In this document: one piece after another, positions 1 to 8,487 of the stretch
Numbering within the stretch: the first letter of the stretch is position 1
Layout: every line of letters starts with the position of its first letter
Source: Viridibacterium sediminicola
Lineage (GTDB): Bacteria; Pseudomonadota; Gammaproteobacteria; Burkholderiales; Rhodocyclaceae
Direction: 5' to 3'
DNA: 64,000 nt
NCBI RefSeq assembly: GCF_039631295.1
Contig: NZ_JBDIVE010000002.1
Span: 186,001-250,000, forward strand
Made by a program: the position numbers and the translations under genes
The notes under the pieces: generated by a model
Told to the model about the DNA's origin: nothing
Database searches by the model: none
The model's input: the letters and a program-made list of their open reading frames with translations, nothing else

Positions 1-1181
1 TGCTGCATTGCGCCCAGCGAACCCATGCCACGATAGGACTTGTAGGAACGGCCCTGGAACAGCACGGTCTCGCCCGGCGCTTCTTCGGTGCCGGCGAACA
101 AGCCGCCAAGCATCACGCAGTTGGCGCCTGCGGCAATCGCCTTGGCGATATCGCCGGAGTAACGGATACCGCCGTCGGCAATCAGCGGCACACCGGTGCC
201 GGCCAGCGCGGTCGCAACATTGTCGATGGCGGTGATCTGCGGCACACCGACACCGGCGACGATGCGCGTGGTACAGATCGAACCGGGACCGATGCCGACC
301 TTGACCGCATCCGCACCGTGATCACGCAGCGCCAGTGCGGCGGCGCCGGTGGCGATGTTGCCGCCGATGACTTCGATGTGCGGAAAATTCTTCTTGACCC
401 AGCTGACGCGGTTGAGCACGCCTTGTGCGTGACCGTGCGCGGTGTCGACGATGATCACGTCAACGCCGGCATCCGAGAGCAGCTCGCAGCGCTCTTCGGT
501 GCCCTCGCCCACGCCCACGGCTGCGCCGACGCGCAGACGACCGTGCTGGTCCTTGGCGGCGAAGGGGTGTTCGGTGGACTTCTGGATGTCCTTGACGGTG
601 ATCAGGCCGTAGAGCTCGCCGGAGTCCTTGAGCACCAGCACGCGCTCCAGGCGATGCTTGTGCATCAGCGCCTTGGCTTCTTCGAGCGAAGCGCCTTCCT
701 TGATCGTGACCAGACGCTCATTGGGCGTCATGATCGCCGACACCGGCTGGTCGAGATTGATCTCGAAGCGCAGGTCGCGATTGGTGACGATGCCGACCAC
801 GCGCTTGCCGTCCATGACCGGCACGCCGGAAATGCGGTGCTGACGCGTCAGCGCGACGACTTCGCGCACCGACATGTGCGGCGGGATGGTGATCGGATCG
901 CGCAGCACACCGGACTCGAAGCGCTTGACGCGCGCCACTTCCTGCGCCTGCTGACGGGCCGTCAGATTCTTGTGGATGATGCCGATTCCGCCCTCCTGAG
1001 CCAGCGCAATAGCCAGACGGGACTCGGTCACCGTGTCCATTGCAGCAGAAACCAGGGGAATATTGAGCCGGATGTTGCGCGTGAGCTGCGTTGCGAGGCT
1101 GACATCACGCGGCATGACATCGGAGTGGGCGGGAACCAGCAGGACGTCATCAAACGTCAGCGCCTTCTGGACCAAACGCAT
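1..1181 (-). CDS. guaB: IMP dehydrogenase, 3' part missing (runs off window)
   Basis: Inosine-5'-monophosphate dehydrogenase, the NAD-dependent step from IMP to XMP in guanine nucleotide synthesis, cytoplasmic. The minus-strand translation from ATG at 1181 begins MRLVQKALTFDDVLLVPAHS, the standard family N-terminus. It is followed by the two CBS domains (about residues 90-205), then the barrel with the GGNIATG phosphate-binding segment and the catalytic-loop signature KVGIGPGSICTTR. About 394 of the usual roughly 487 residues lie in the window; the C-terminal end is cut by position 1. A strong promoter lies just upstream (1210-1238), and the gene is divergent from the DUF4124 gene at 1290. 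Confidence 0.97.
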   Translation of the reverse strand, partial: MRLVQKALTFDDVLLVPAHSDVMPRDVSLATQLTRNIRLNIPLVSAAMDTVTESRLAIALAQEGGIGIIHKNLTARQQAQEVARVKRFESGVLRDPITIPPHMSVREVVALTRQHRISGVPVMDGKRVVGIVTNRDLRFEINLDQPVSAIMTPNERLVTIKEGASLEEAKALMHKHRLERVLVLKDSGELYGLITVKDIQKSTEHPFAAKDQHGRLRVGAAVGVGEGTEERCELLSDAGVDVIIVDTAHGHAQGVLNRVSWVKKNFPHIEVIGGNIATGAAALALRDHGADAVKVGIGPGSICTTRIVAGVGVPQITAIDNVATALAGTGVPLIADGGIRYSGDIAKAIAAGANCVMLGGLFAGTEEAPGETVLFQGRSYKSYRGMGSLGAMQ

Positions 1182-1209
1182 GTCTATAATCCTTCCTCAG
1201 CAAATGCCT

Positions 1210-1238
1210 ATTATACGTTCGTCAGGCGCTGCTGGCAA
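1210..1238 (-). promoter_or_regulatory. Sigma-70-type promoter of guaB
   Basis: On the minus strand a TTGCCA -35 box (1238-1233) is separated by exactly 17 bases from a perfect TATAAT -10 box (1215-1210). It points at the guaB ATG at 1181, so the expected transcript has a leader of about 20 bases. Seen directly in sequence; activity is inferred. Confidence 0.7.
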
Positions 1239-1289
1239 AACCCGTGCAAGGCAGCGCAGTATCTGGCCATTCTTGGCAGGAGATTCCCG

Positions 1290-1829
1290 ATGTCGGTTCG
1301 TACCCTGATTGCCCTTCTCAGCATGCTGCTGGCCGCTTCGGCGGGCGCCCAGATCTACTCCTGGAAAGACGCCAGTGGTCGCATGCACTTCTCCGACCAG
1401 CCGCCACCCGACAACACCACGCCGATCAAGGCGCCGCCCAGCAAAGGCCCCAAATACGCGCCGCTGAGCAGCAGCGCACCGGCCGCCAGCCCCGTCGCCA
1501 ATGCCACGCAATCGGCGCCCAAGGCGGATGCACAGTCGGCCCCGGCGGCGCAGTCAGGCCCCAAGAGCTGGGCCGACAAGGACCTCGAATACAAGCAACG
1601 CAAGGCCGCCGAGCAGGAAGCCGCGGCCAAGAAAAAAGCGGCCGATGCTCAAGCAGAAGAAAAGAAACGCTACTGCGAGAGCCTGCGTAACAACCAGGCC
1701 ATGCTTGGCAACAACAATCTGCGCGTGGCACGCGCCAATTCCAGCGGCCAGGCCGACGTGATGGATAGCGCACAACGCCAGCAAGAGGCTGAGCGCCTGA
1801 GTCAACAACTGGCGCGCGACTGTAAGTAA
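1290..1829 (+). CDS. DUF4124 domain secreted protein
   Basis: A 179-residue exported protein of unknown function. The N-terminus MSVRTLIALLSMLLAASAGA is a signal peptide with cleavage near AGA-QIY. It is followed by the DUF4124 signature (YSWKDASGRMHFSDQPPP), in which a W/D-containing strand precedes a conserved SDQPP turn. A low-complexity Ala/Pro/Ser linker and a charged Lys/Glu/Ala-rich helical segment (about residues 95-130) follow. The ATG at 1290 has GGCAGGAGA just upstream. The same frame stays open upstream to 318, but that stretch is antisense to guaB and is not credible. Proteins of this type are often next to guaB in betaproteobacteria. Confidence 0.85.
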   Translation: MSVRTLIALLSMLLAASAGAQIYSWKDASGRMHFSDQPPPDNTTPIKAPPSKGPKYAPLSSSAPAASPVANATQSAPKADAQSAPAAQSGPKSWADKDLEYKQRKAAEQEAAAKKKAADAQAEEKKRYCESLRNNQAMLGNNNLRVARANSSGQADVMDSAQRQQEAERLSQQLARDCK

Positions 1830-1879
1830 GCGACAATGTCGCTGCCTCCGAATCGCAAGCCTCCAAAGGATTTTTCAAT

Positions 1880-2914
1880 ATGTTGAATCTCGATCGCCCC
1901 ATCCGCCTGCTCGCCAGCGTGGCGGTGCTGAGCCTGCTCAGCCCGCTCGCCCATGCCGGCAAAACCCTCGACAGCATCCGACAGCGCGGCAGCGTGCAGT
2001 GTGGTGTCAGCACCGGCGTCGCCGGTTTCTCCTTGCCCGACAGCCAGGGCAAGTGGTCCGGTCTCGATGCCGATTTCTGCCGCGCCGTCGCCGCCGCCGT
2101 GCTCAATGACCCGAACAAGGTCAGCTTCGTGCCGCTCAATTCACAGCAGCGCTTTACCGCCCTGCAGTCCGGCGAAGTCGATGTACTGGCGCGCAACACC
2201 ACCTGGACGCTGAGCCGCGACGCCTCGCTGGGCTTCAATTTCACCGCCATCACTTATTACGACGGCCAGGGCTTCCTGGTGCCCAAGAAGCTCAAGGTGA
2301 CGAGCGCCAAGCAGCTCAAGAATGCCGAGATCTGCGTGCAATCGGGGACCACCAACGAGAAGAACCTGGCCGACTACTTCCGCGCCCAGGGCGTGAAGGT
2401 CAAGCCGGTGGTGTTCGAGGGCTTCGAAGCCGCATTCAAGGCCTTCTTCTCCGGCCGCTGCCAGGCCTACACCACGGACATCTCGGGTCTGGCCGGTCTG
2501 CGCAACAAGGAAGCACAGAACCCGGATGACTACGTCATCCTGCCGGAAGTGATCTCCAAGGAACCGCTGGGCCCGGTGGTCAGGCGCGGCGATGATGACT
2601 GGTTCGCCATCGTCAAATGGGTGGCCTTCGCGCTGATCGAGGCGGAAGAGAACGGCATCACCCAGGTCAATATCGACGCCCTGCGCGTGCAGAGCAAAGA
2701 CCCCGTGCAGCAGCGCCTGATCGGCACCGCTGAAGACACCGGCAAGCTGCTTGGCCTGGACAAGGACTGGTCCTATCGCGCCATCAAGGCGGGCGGCAAC
2801 TATGGCGAGATCTTCGAGCGCAACCTCGGCCCTAAGTCGGTGGTGAAGCTGCCGCGTGGTCTCAACAATCTGTGGAACAAGGGCGGCATTCTCTACGCGC
2901 CGCCGCTGCGCTGA
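1880..2914 (+). CDS. aapJ: Periplasmic L-amino acid-binding protein (AapJ/BztA family)
   Basis: Solute-binding component of a general L-amino-acid ABC transporter, 344 residues, exported to the periplasm. The signal peptide ends near AHA-GKT. The mature part opens with the family pattern GSVQCGVSTGVAGFSLPDSQG and carries further PBP family 3 segments (GLDADFCRAVAAAV, DVLARNTTWTLSRD, GFNFTAITYYDGQGFLV). An AAAGGA ribosome site precedes the ATG. No permease or ATPase gene (aapQMP) follows; the gene ends in a bidirectional terminator facing an HU-like gene. In this window it is therefore an orphan binding protein whose membrane partners must be elsewhere. Confidence 0.9.
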   Translation: MLNLDRPIRLLASVAVLSLLSPLAHAGKTLDSIRQRGSVQCGVSTGVAGFSLPDSQGKWSGLDADFCRAVAAAVLNDPNKVSFVPLNSQQRFTALQSGEVDVLARNTTWTLSRDASLGFNFTAITYYDGQGFLVPKKLKVTSAKQLKNAEICVQSGTTNEKNLADYFRAQGVKVKPVVFEGFEAAFKAFFSGRCQAYTTDISGLAGLRNKEAQNPDDYVILPEVISKEPLGPVVRRGDDDWFAIVKWVAFALIEAEENGITQVNIDALRVQSKDPVQQRLIGTAEDTGKLLGLDKDWSYRAIKAGGNYGEIFERNLGPKSVVKLPRGLNNLWNKGGILYAPPLR

Positions 2915-2940
2915 GACACACAAGCGCCGGACGCGGATGA

Positions 2941-2980
2941 AAAAAGGCCGCTGCGTGATCTCACGCAGCGGCCTTTTCTT
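2941..2980. terminator. Bidirectional rho-independent terminator
   Basis: A near-perfect palindrome: an A-run, then GGCCGCTGCGTG, a short loop, CACGCAGCGGCC and a T-run. It lies between the convergent aapJ-type gene and the HU-like gene and has U-tracts in both directions, so it probably serves both. Confidence 0.9.
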
Positions 2981-2998
2981 TGATGCACAGACGCCGGA

Positions 2999-3367
2999 TT
3001 ACAGCGCTGCGTCCTTGACCTTCTTGAGTGCGCGCACCTTGATGCGGACGCTTGCCGGCTTCGGATCGAACCAGCGCTCTTCACCCGTGAACGGGTCCTT
3101 GCCGAAGCGCTTCTTCTTCGCCGGGATCTGTTGCACGCCAATCTTCAGCAGACCGGGCAGCGTGAATTCACCTGCGCCCTTCTTGTGAAGCGAACCCAGC
3201 AGCGTGGTTTCGAGTGCAGCCAGGACAGCCTTGACCGACTTCGTTTCAACGCCAGATTGCTCAGCCAGACGCGTAATGAGTGCTGCCTTGGTGAAAGTGT
3301 CTTTCACCGGCTTGATTGCGACTGCGGCCGTTGCCGCCGGCGTCGCAGCCTTCTTCGCTGTTGCCAT
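2999..3367 (-). CDS. HU/IHF-family DNA-binding protein with Ala/Lys N-terminal extension
   Basis: A 122-residue nucleoid-type DNA-binding protein. An N-terminal extension of about 30 residues (MATAKKAATPAATAAVAIKP) precedes the HU fold. The dimerisation helices FTKAALITRLAEQSGVETKSV and the beta-arm core GEFTLPGLLKIGV follow, with a Lys-rich C-terminus. ATG at 3367 is chosen because AGAGGA lies at the right distance upstream. The frame is open to 3457, but without a better start. It resembles the HU-like proteins with N-terminal Ala/Lys tails common in betaproteobacteria. It may not be the main HU, since the arm sequence (QIPAKKKRFGKDPFTGEERW) diverges from HupA/HupB. Confidence 0.88.
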   Translation of the reverse strand: MATAKKAATPAATAAVAIKPVKDTFTKAALITRLAEQSGVETKSVKAVLAALETTLLGSLHKKGAGEFTLPGLLKIGVQQIPAKKKRFGKDPFTGEERWFDPKPASVRIKVRALKKVKDAAL

Positions 3368-3550
3368 GAATGTCCATCCTCTCAGAAAAATTTGTTTGCT
3401 GATCCGGCGCCGGATCTCGCACCGGCCTGCGTTCAGCAAGCGCCTGATTTTACCCAAGCTGGAGCCCGCGTGCCGTTACCGGCCGTCGCAATCTGAAATT
3501 TTCTGTTGCGCTGCCCGTGCATTGGGCCTTCCGCGCCTTTCCTGAACTGC

Positions 3551-3619
3551 CATAGGACATTTCCTATGGCCAATTTCATCGCCGTCCTACAGCCAGCGCC
3601 GAGAGCGGCGCGGATAATC
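3551..3619 (+). promoter_or_regulatory. Dyad operator plus promoter module, copy 1 (cytochrome operon)
   Basis: A perfect dyad CATAGGA-N3-TTCCTATG (3551-3568) is followed by TTTCATC (3574-3580), a third half-site-like TCCTAC (3585-3590) and a -10-like GATAATC (3613-3619). No good -35 box is seen, as expected for an activator-dependent promoter. Every one of these elements recurs at the same spacing at 8488-8556, upstream of the decaheme cytochrome gene. The likely binder is the NarL-type regulator encoded at 7821-8471; that link is inferred. Confidence 0.7.
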
Positions 3620-3717
3620 GGTGTCGACAGTCAGGCAGCCTGCCTGTCACCTGCAGCATGTCAGCCAGAGGCGCGAGCGCCCCCAGCACCTTCATCAATG
3701 ATCACAGATTGCCGCCC

Positions 3718-4683
3718 ATGAACACATCCCTTGCCAAGTTGCTGCGCCTCGCGCTGTATCTGGTGGTGTTATGCGGCCTCGTACCGGCGGCACATGCAGA
3801 GGGCGGCATGAGCCCCGCTGCGCTGGAGAAGGCACGCAAGGTCAATGCGCAATGCCTGTCCTGCCACAGCCCTCAAGGACTTGAACACCCGCAGGAAGGT
3901 GTCGATGTTGCCAAGCTGCGCAAGGTACTGATCGACCCGCTGGCGCTGCAGAATGCCGACCACGGCAAATTCGCCTGCACCAAGTGCCACACCGAGGGTT
4001 ACGAAGACTTCCCGCATGCCGAGGATGCCAAGGACAACACATCCAACTGCTCGGACTGCCACCAGAAGAAGACCGACATCATCCAGGCGCAGTTCGACAA
4101 GTCGGTGCACGCCAAGCACCTGGCCGACAAATTCAGCTGCACCACCTGCCATGATCTGCATGTCATCCGCGTCGCCAAGAACCAGACCGATGCGGGCAAG
4201 ATCGTCGCGCAGGACAATCGTATCTGCCTGGGCTGCCACGACTCCGACCAGACCTTCGCGCGCTTTGCGCCGGAAAAGAAAGTGCGCCCGGCCATCGACG
4301 AGATCCACGCCTGGCTGCCCAATACGCGCCTGCACTGGAGCTCGGTCCGTTGCGTCGAATGCCACACGCCGCTCAACAAGGACATGCTCTCGCACGAGAT
4401 CGTCGACAAGAAGAAGGCCGAGCGCAATTGCGTCACCTGCCACAGCGTCAACAGCCAGCTCAATCTGCGCCTGTATCGTTACCTGGCCAAGGACGAGCAG
4501 CAGAAATACGGCTTCCTCAACAGCGTGATGCTGGGCAAGTCCTACGTCATCGGCGCCACACGCAATCCCTTGCTCGACACGCTGTTCATCGGTCTGGCCG
4601 CGCTGACCCTGCTGGGCGTGCTGGCACATGGCCTGATCCGCATCATCACGACGCGCCTGCGCCGGAGAAAACAGCATGACTGA
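3718..4683 (+). CDS. Membrane-anchored heptaheme c-type cytochrome
   Basis: A 321-residue multiheme cytochrome c. The start MNTSLAKLLRLALYLVVLCG begins a signal peptide ending near AHA-EGG. Seven CxxCH haem motifs are visible: CLSCH, CTKCH, CSDCH, CTTCH, CLGCH, CVECH and CVTCH. One C-terminal membrane helix (about residues 285-310: LFIGLAALTLLGVLAHGLI) with a basic cytoplasmic tail anchors the haem domain on the periplasmic face. The reading frame overlaps the following cytochrome b gene by 8 bases, which suggests a tight complex. Role inferred: periplasmic electron transfer to or from the quinone pool via the b-type partner. ATG 3718 is preferred over an in-frame upstream ATG at 3658 because it starts the signal peptide directly. 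Confidence 0.9.
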   Translation: MNTSLAKLLRLALYLVVLCGLVPAAHAEGGMSPAALEKARKVNAQCLSCHSPQGLEHPQEGVDVAKLRKVLIDPLALQNADHGKFACTKCHTEGYEDFPHAEDAKDNTSNCSDCHQKKTDIIQAQFDKSVHAKHLADKFSCTTCHDLHVIRVAKNQTDAGKIVAQDNRICLGCHDSDQTFARFAPEKKVRPAIDEIHAWLPNTRLHWSSVRCVECHTPLNKDMLSHEIVDKKKAERNCVTCHSVNSQLNLRLYRYLAKDEQQKYGFLNSVMLGKSYVIGATRNPLLDTLFIGLAALTLLGVLAHGLIRIITTRLRRRKQHD

Positions 4684-5290
4684 ACGCATCTACCTGCTAC
4701 CACTGTGGTTGCGCATCTGGCACTGGATCAATGCCCTGCTGATCATCACCCTGGGCATCACCGGTACCAGCATCCATTTCGCCAGCCCGGGCGCGCTGCT
4801 GGTCGAATTCTCGCTGGCCGTACGCATCCACAACTTTGCCGGCATTGCACTGGCCATTCTGTATGCGGGCTTTGTCGTCGCCAATGCCATCAGCGGTAAC
4901 TGGTGGCAGTACGTGCCCAAGCCGCCCGGCATTCTCCAGCGCTGCTGGAAGCAAACGCAGTTCTATTGCTGGGGCGTGTTCAAGGGAGAGCAGGAGCCCT
5001 TTCCGGTGACCAAGGAAGTCAATTTCAACGCGCTGCAGGCGATCACCTACTGGTTCATCATGTATGCCGTGCTGCCGGTGACGGTGCTCACCGGGCTGAT
5101 CTTCCTCTACCCGCAATGGGCGCCGGACAAGCTGTTCGGCGTCGATGGCCTGCTGCCGGTGGCTGTGCTGCATTACCTGTCCGCTGGCGTGATCATCCTG
5201 TTCGCCATCGCGCATATCTATCTGGGCACCATGGGCAAGACGGTGACCAGTCTGTTCAAAACCATGATTACCGGCTGGCACGAGCACTGA
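4676..5290 (+). CDS. Cytochrome b561-type integral membrane protein
   Basis: A 204-residue four-helix di-haem b protein of the bacterial cytochrome b561 / formate dehydrogenase gamma / hydrogenase cytochrome b superfamily. It begins MTERIYLLPLWLRIWHWINA with the typical WHW motif. Histidines suited to haem ligation lie in the membrane segments: WHWINA, RIHNFAG, HYLSAG and IAHIYLG. It overlaps the heptaheme gene by 8 bases and is followed 46 bases later by a small cytochrome c. Inferred function: quinol oxidation or quinone reduction, exchanging electrons with the heptaheme subunit. The direction of flow cannot be read from sequence. Confidence 0.88.
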   Translation: MTERIYLLPLWLRIWHWINALLIITLGITGTSIHFASPGALLVEFSLAVRIHNFAGIALAILYAGFVVANAISGNWWQYVPKPPGILQRCWKQTQFYCWGVFKGEQEPFPVTKEVNFNALQAITYWFIMYAVLPVTVLTGLIFLYPQWAPDKLFGVDGLLPVAVLHYLSAGVIILFAIAHIYLGTMGKTVTSLFKTMITGWHEH

Positions 5291-5336
5291 GTGCCCGCAG
5301 ACGCCCGCCCCTCACAATCCTGATCGGAGCCACGAC

Positions 5337-5684
5337 ATGAAAAGCAAAACCATCGCCACCAGCCTGCTCCTCGCCCTGGGCAGCCTGTTCTATAGCAGCA
5401 TCGCCAGCAGCGCCGTGGATGCCGACGCAGCACAGGCACTGGCCAAGAAAGAAGGCTGTCTGAAGTGCCACGGTATCGACAAGCCGAAGGAAGCCAAGTC
5501 CTTCAAGGAAATCGCCAGCAAGCTCAAGGGCAAGGATGCTGACGCCAAGCTGCTCGAACACCTTACCACCGGCCCCAAGGTCAAGCTGCAAGACGGCTCG
5601 GAAGAGGATCACAAGATGCTCAAGACCAAGGACAAGGCCGAGATCGACAACCTCATCGCCTGGCTGCGCGCGCAAGCCAAGTAA
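5337..5684 (+). CDS. Small periplasmic monohaem cytochrome c
   Basis: A 115-residue class I cytochrome c. A signal peptide (about residues 1-26) is followed by a single haem-binding CLKCH motif at residues 41-45. The C-terminus has a methionine region (DHKMLKTKDKAEIDNLIAWL) that fits the axial Met and terminal helix of the c5/c551 type. It is the third gene of the cytochrome operon. Inferred role: soluble periplasmic shuttle between the inner-membrane heptaheme/cytochrome b pair and the outer-membrane decaheme conduit at 8844-12077, by analogy with MtoD-type shuttles; this is not proven. Confidence 0.9.
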   Translation: MKSKTIATSLLLALGSLFYSSIASSAVDADAAQALAKKEGCLKCHGIDKPKEAKSFKEIASKLKGKDADAKLLEHLTTGPKVKLQDGSEEDHKMLKTKDKAEIDNLIAWLRAQAK

Positions 5685-5787
5685 GCTGACGCGATTCCCC
5701 GGCGGCCCGCCCGGGTGCCGCCGGCCAGCGATTGGCGCATTGCTCATGCAGCACGCATGAGCCCTTTCTGCGAAGGCCGTTCAAGGC

Positions 5788-7824
5788 ATGCAACTGACTC
5801 GCTGGAACGCACGCCCCACTCATGCCATCAGCGTCCTGGCGGCGCTGGCGATCCTCGCCATCCTCGTCTCCAGCGCCTTCTCGCTGTGGGATCTGCGCGC
5901 CCGCGAACTGGCTCACACGCGGCTGGAGACGGTCAGCGTCACGCGCATGTTCATGGAGGCGAGCGAGCAGAGCTTCGAGAGTACCGACTTGCTGCTGCAA
6001 AACCTGCAAGAACGTTTGCAGAACAGCTATGGACGACAGCTCGCACTCGACAGCGCCGCCGTTCACCTGCTGCTCAATACGCGGGCCTCGGGCGTTCGCC
6101 ATCTCAACTCGCTGTTCGTCGTCGATCACAACGGACGTGTCGTCAATACATCGCGCGAAATACCACACAACGGTTCGGTGGCCGACCGCGAATATTTCAA
6201 AGCTTTCCTAAGCGCCAAGGATCCGGGCCTGTTCGTCGATCATCCGGTGCGCGGGCGCATCGACCAGCGCTGGACCCTGCATATGGCGCGCCGCTTCAAC
6301 GACGCGCAAGGCAACTTCAAGGGCCTCGTCGTCGCTGCCGTCAATACTGCCCACTTCGAAGCGCTGTACTCCCTGCTCAAGCTCGATTACGCACGTCCGG
6401 TTGCGCTCTACCTCAACGATGGCACCCTGGTCGCCAGCAATCCGCCACGCGACAACATGATCGGCACACGCGCCAGCGAGATCGCCGAGCACACGCTGGC
6501 AGATGCCGTGGACGGCGTCGACTTTGGCTACCGCAAGAAAGCCAATGGCAAGGAAGAGGCCTTCACGATCGGCCGCGTGCGCCAGTTCCCGTTCCTGATC
6601 AGCGTCATCAACGAGGAGAGCGAAGCGCTCGAAGCCTGGCGCGGCACAGCCCTGCCGATTGCGCTCGGCGCAACACTGGCCAGCCTGTTCATTGCCGCCG
6701 TCGCGAGTTTGCTGATCACCGAGATTGCGCGTGAGGGACGCCTCGCTCGCGAGCTGAGCGAGGCACATGAACGCTACTACCAGACGGTTGACTCGGTGAT
6801 GGATGCCATCGTCGCGGTGGACGAGAACCAGCTGATCCAGCTCTTCAACCCGGCGGCCGAGCGCATGTTCCAGCTTTACGCCAAGGACATCATCGGCAAG
6901 CCACTCTCCTGCCTGATTCCGCAACGCCTGCAGGCGGCGCACCAGCACCATGTCACGCGCTTCACGCATCTGGAGGGTGGCACGCGCAGCATGTCGCCGC
7001 AAACCGAGATCATCGGCGTGCGCGCGGATGGCAGCGAGTTCCCGATTGAATCGACCATCTCGCACACCCTGATCGGCGGCAAGAAACAGATGACCTCGGT
7101 GCTGCGCGATGTGACCGAACGCCGCCGCAATGAACGCGAGCTGCGCGAGATGAACCAGCAGCTGCGCGGCCTGTCGGCCTCGTTGCAGAACGTGCGCGAA
7201 CAGGAGCGCTCGCGCATCGCCCATGAATTGCACGACGAATTGGGTCAGCAGCTGACCGGGCTGAAGCTCGAACTCTCCTGGCTCAGCGGTCGCCTCAAGG
7301 AAGGCCGTGCAGTCACCCCGGACAAGATCGACGAGATGCGCCAGATGCTCGACGTAGCCATGGGCGCCGTACGCCGCATCGCCACCGAACTGCGCCCGCT
7401 GGTGCTCGACGATCTGGGCTTTGGCGCAGCCGTGGCCTGGCAGGCGCGCGAATTCGCCAAGCGCAGCGGCTTGCAGGTGAAACTGCAACTGGACGCGGCC
7501 GACGAAGTCAGCGAGCCTGGCTTGGCCACAGCGCTCTATCGCATCGTGCAGGAGTCACTGACCAATGTGGCACGCCACGCCGCCGCCAGCGAGGTGAGCA
7601 TCCAGCTGCTCAAAGCCGATGACAAGCTGGTGCTGCGCATTGCCGACAATGGCCAGGGCATGCAGCCAGACGCACGCAGCGAGGGCTTCGGTCTGCTGGG
7701 CATGCGCGAACGCGCCAGCGCCATGGGCGCAGAGTTCAGTATCCGCAGCGAAGCGCTGTGCGGGACGACGATTGAAGTCACGCTGCCTTGCTGCAGCGCC
7801 AGGAGTGAGGAGGAAACGGCATGA
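5788..7824 (+). CDS. Sensor histidine kinase (double-Cache-like sensor, PAS, HisKA_3)
   Basis: A 678-residue membrane histidine kinase. Helix 1 is at about residues 12-34. A large extracytoplasmic sensor (about 35-285) has Cache-type features (HLNSLFVVDHNGRVVNTS, DREYFKAFL, PVALYLNDGTLVASNP). Helix 2 is at about 288-312. A PAS domain (about 325-445) precedes the HisKA_3 box RIAHELHDELGQQLTG with phosphoacceptor His482, and a HATPase_c domain (N box IVQESLTNVARHA, G box ADNGQGM, GFGLLGMRER). The kinase class matches NarX/DegS partners of NarL-type regulators. It lies between the two cytochrome gene groups and overlaps the regulator gene by 4 bases. The signal is unknown; no haem or Cys cluster is seen in the sensor. 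Confidence 0.92.
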   Translation: MQLTRWNARPTHAISVLAALAILAILVSSAFSLWDLRARELAHTRLETVSVTRMFMEASEQSFESTDLLLQNLQERLQNSYGRQLALDSAAVHLLLNTRASGVRHLNSLFVVDHNGRVVNTSREIPHNGSVADREYFKAFLSAKDPGLFVDHPVRGRIDQRWTLHMARRFNDAQGNFKGLVVAAVNTAHFEALYSLLKLDYARPVALYLNDGTLVASNPPRDNMIGTRASEIAEHTLADAVDGVDFGYRKKANGKEEAFTIGRVRQFPFLISVINEESEALEAWRGTALPIALGATLASLFIAAVASLLITEIAREGRLARELSEAHERYYQTVDSVMDAIVAVDENQLIQLFNPAAERMFQLYAKDIIGKPLSCLIPQRLQAAHQHHVTRFTHLEGGTRSMSPQTEIIGVRADGSEFPIESTISHTLIGGKKQMTSVLRDVTERRRNERELREMNQQLRGLSASLQNVREQERSRIAHELHDELGQQLTGLKLELSWLSGRLKEGRAVTPDKIDEMRQMLDVAMGAVRRIATELRPLVLDDLGFGAAVAWQAREFAKRSGLQVKLQLDAADEVSEPGLATALYRIVQESLTNVARHAAASEVSIQLLKADDKLVLRIADNGQGMQPDARSEGFGLLGMRERASAMGAEFSIRSEALCGTTIEVTLPCCSARSEEETA

Positions 7825-8471
7825 CAATCGAGGTACTGGTGGCCGATGATCACGCCATCATTCGCGACGGCTTGCGCAAGATTCTCGCCGACACTGAAGA
7901 CCTGGTCGTTGCCGGCGAGGCCTGCAATGGCAACCAGACGCTCGACAAGGTGCGCGAGCGCGACTGGGGCCTGGTGGTGCTTGATCTGTCGATGCAGGGG
8001 CGCAATGGTCTGGAGCTGATCAAGCTGATCAAGGCCGAGCGAGCCAAGCTGCCGATCCTCGTCTTCAGCATGCATCCCGAAGAGCAATATGCCCTGCGCG
8101 CACTGCGCGTCGGCGCCGCCGGCTATCTATCGAAAGACGATGATGGCGACCTGTTGTTGCCGGCGATGCGCAAGGTTGCGGCCGGTGGCACTTTTTTCAG
8201 TACCCGCGTGGCCGAACTGCTGGTCATGCAGCAGATCACGCGGCATGACGACAATCTGCCACATACCCGCCTGAGTGATCGCGAATACGAGATCTTCACG
8301 CGCATCGTGCGCGGCATCAGCCTGACCGAGATCGCCAATGAACTCTCATTGAGCATCAAGACGGTCAGCACCCACAAATCACACATCCTCGCCAAGATGG
8401 AAATGAGCAACCAGATCGATCTGGTGCGCTATGCCATCGAGCACCAGCTCCTTGACGTACGGCAAGGCTGA
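7821..8471 (+). CDS. NarL/FixJ-family response regulator
   Basis: A 216-residue two-component regulator. The receiver domain has acidic residues DD at 9-10, phosphorylation site Asp55 (VVLDLSM) and Lys105 (YLSKDD). The C-terminal LuxR-type helix-turn-helix carries LSDREYEIFTRIVRGISLTE and SIKTVSTHKSHILAKM. It is translationally coupled (ATGA) to the kinase gene. The start of the second cytochrome operon lies immediately downstream, and a dyad site found 17 bases after this stop codon is duplicated before the first cytochrome operon. It is therefore the obvious candidate regulator of both, as an inference. Confidence 0.94.
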   Translation: MTIEVLVADDHAIIRDGLRKILADTEDLVVAGEACNGNQTLDKVRERDWGLVVLDLSMQGRNGLELIKLIKAERAKLPILVFSMHPEEQYALRALRVGAAGYLSKDDDGDLLLPAMRKVAAGGTFFSTRVAELLVMQQITRHDDNLPHTRLSDREYEIFTRIVRGISLTEIANELSLSIKTVSTHKSHILAKMEMSNQIDLVRYAIEHQLLDVRQG

Positions 8472-8487
8472 TGAGGCTTAGGGGCCA

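Noticed and set aside
318..1289. Long plus-strand open frame running into the DUF4124 gene
   Set aside because: It is antisense to guaB, whose translation matches IMP dehydrogenase throughout. The DUF4124 protein has its own signal peptide and ribosome site at 1290.
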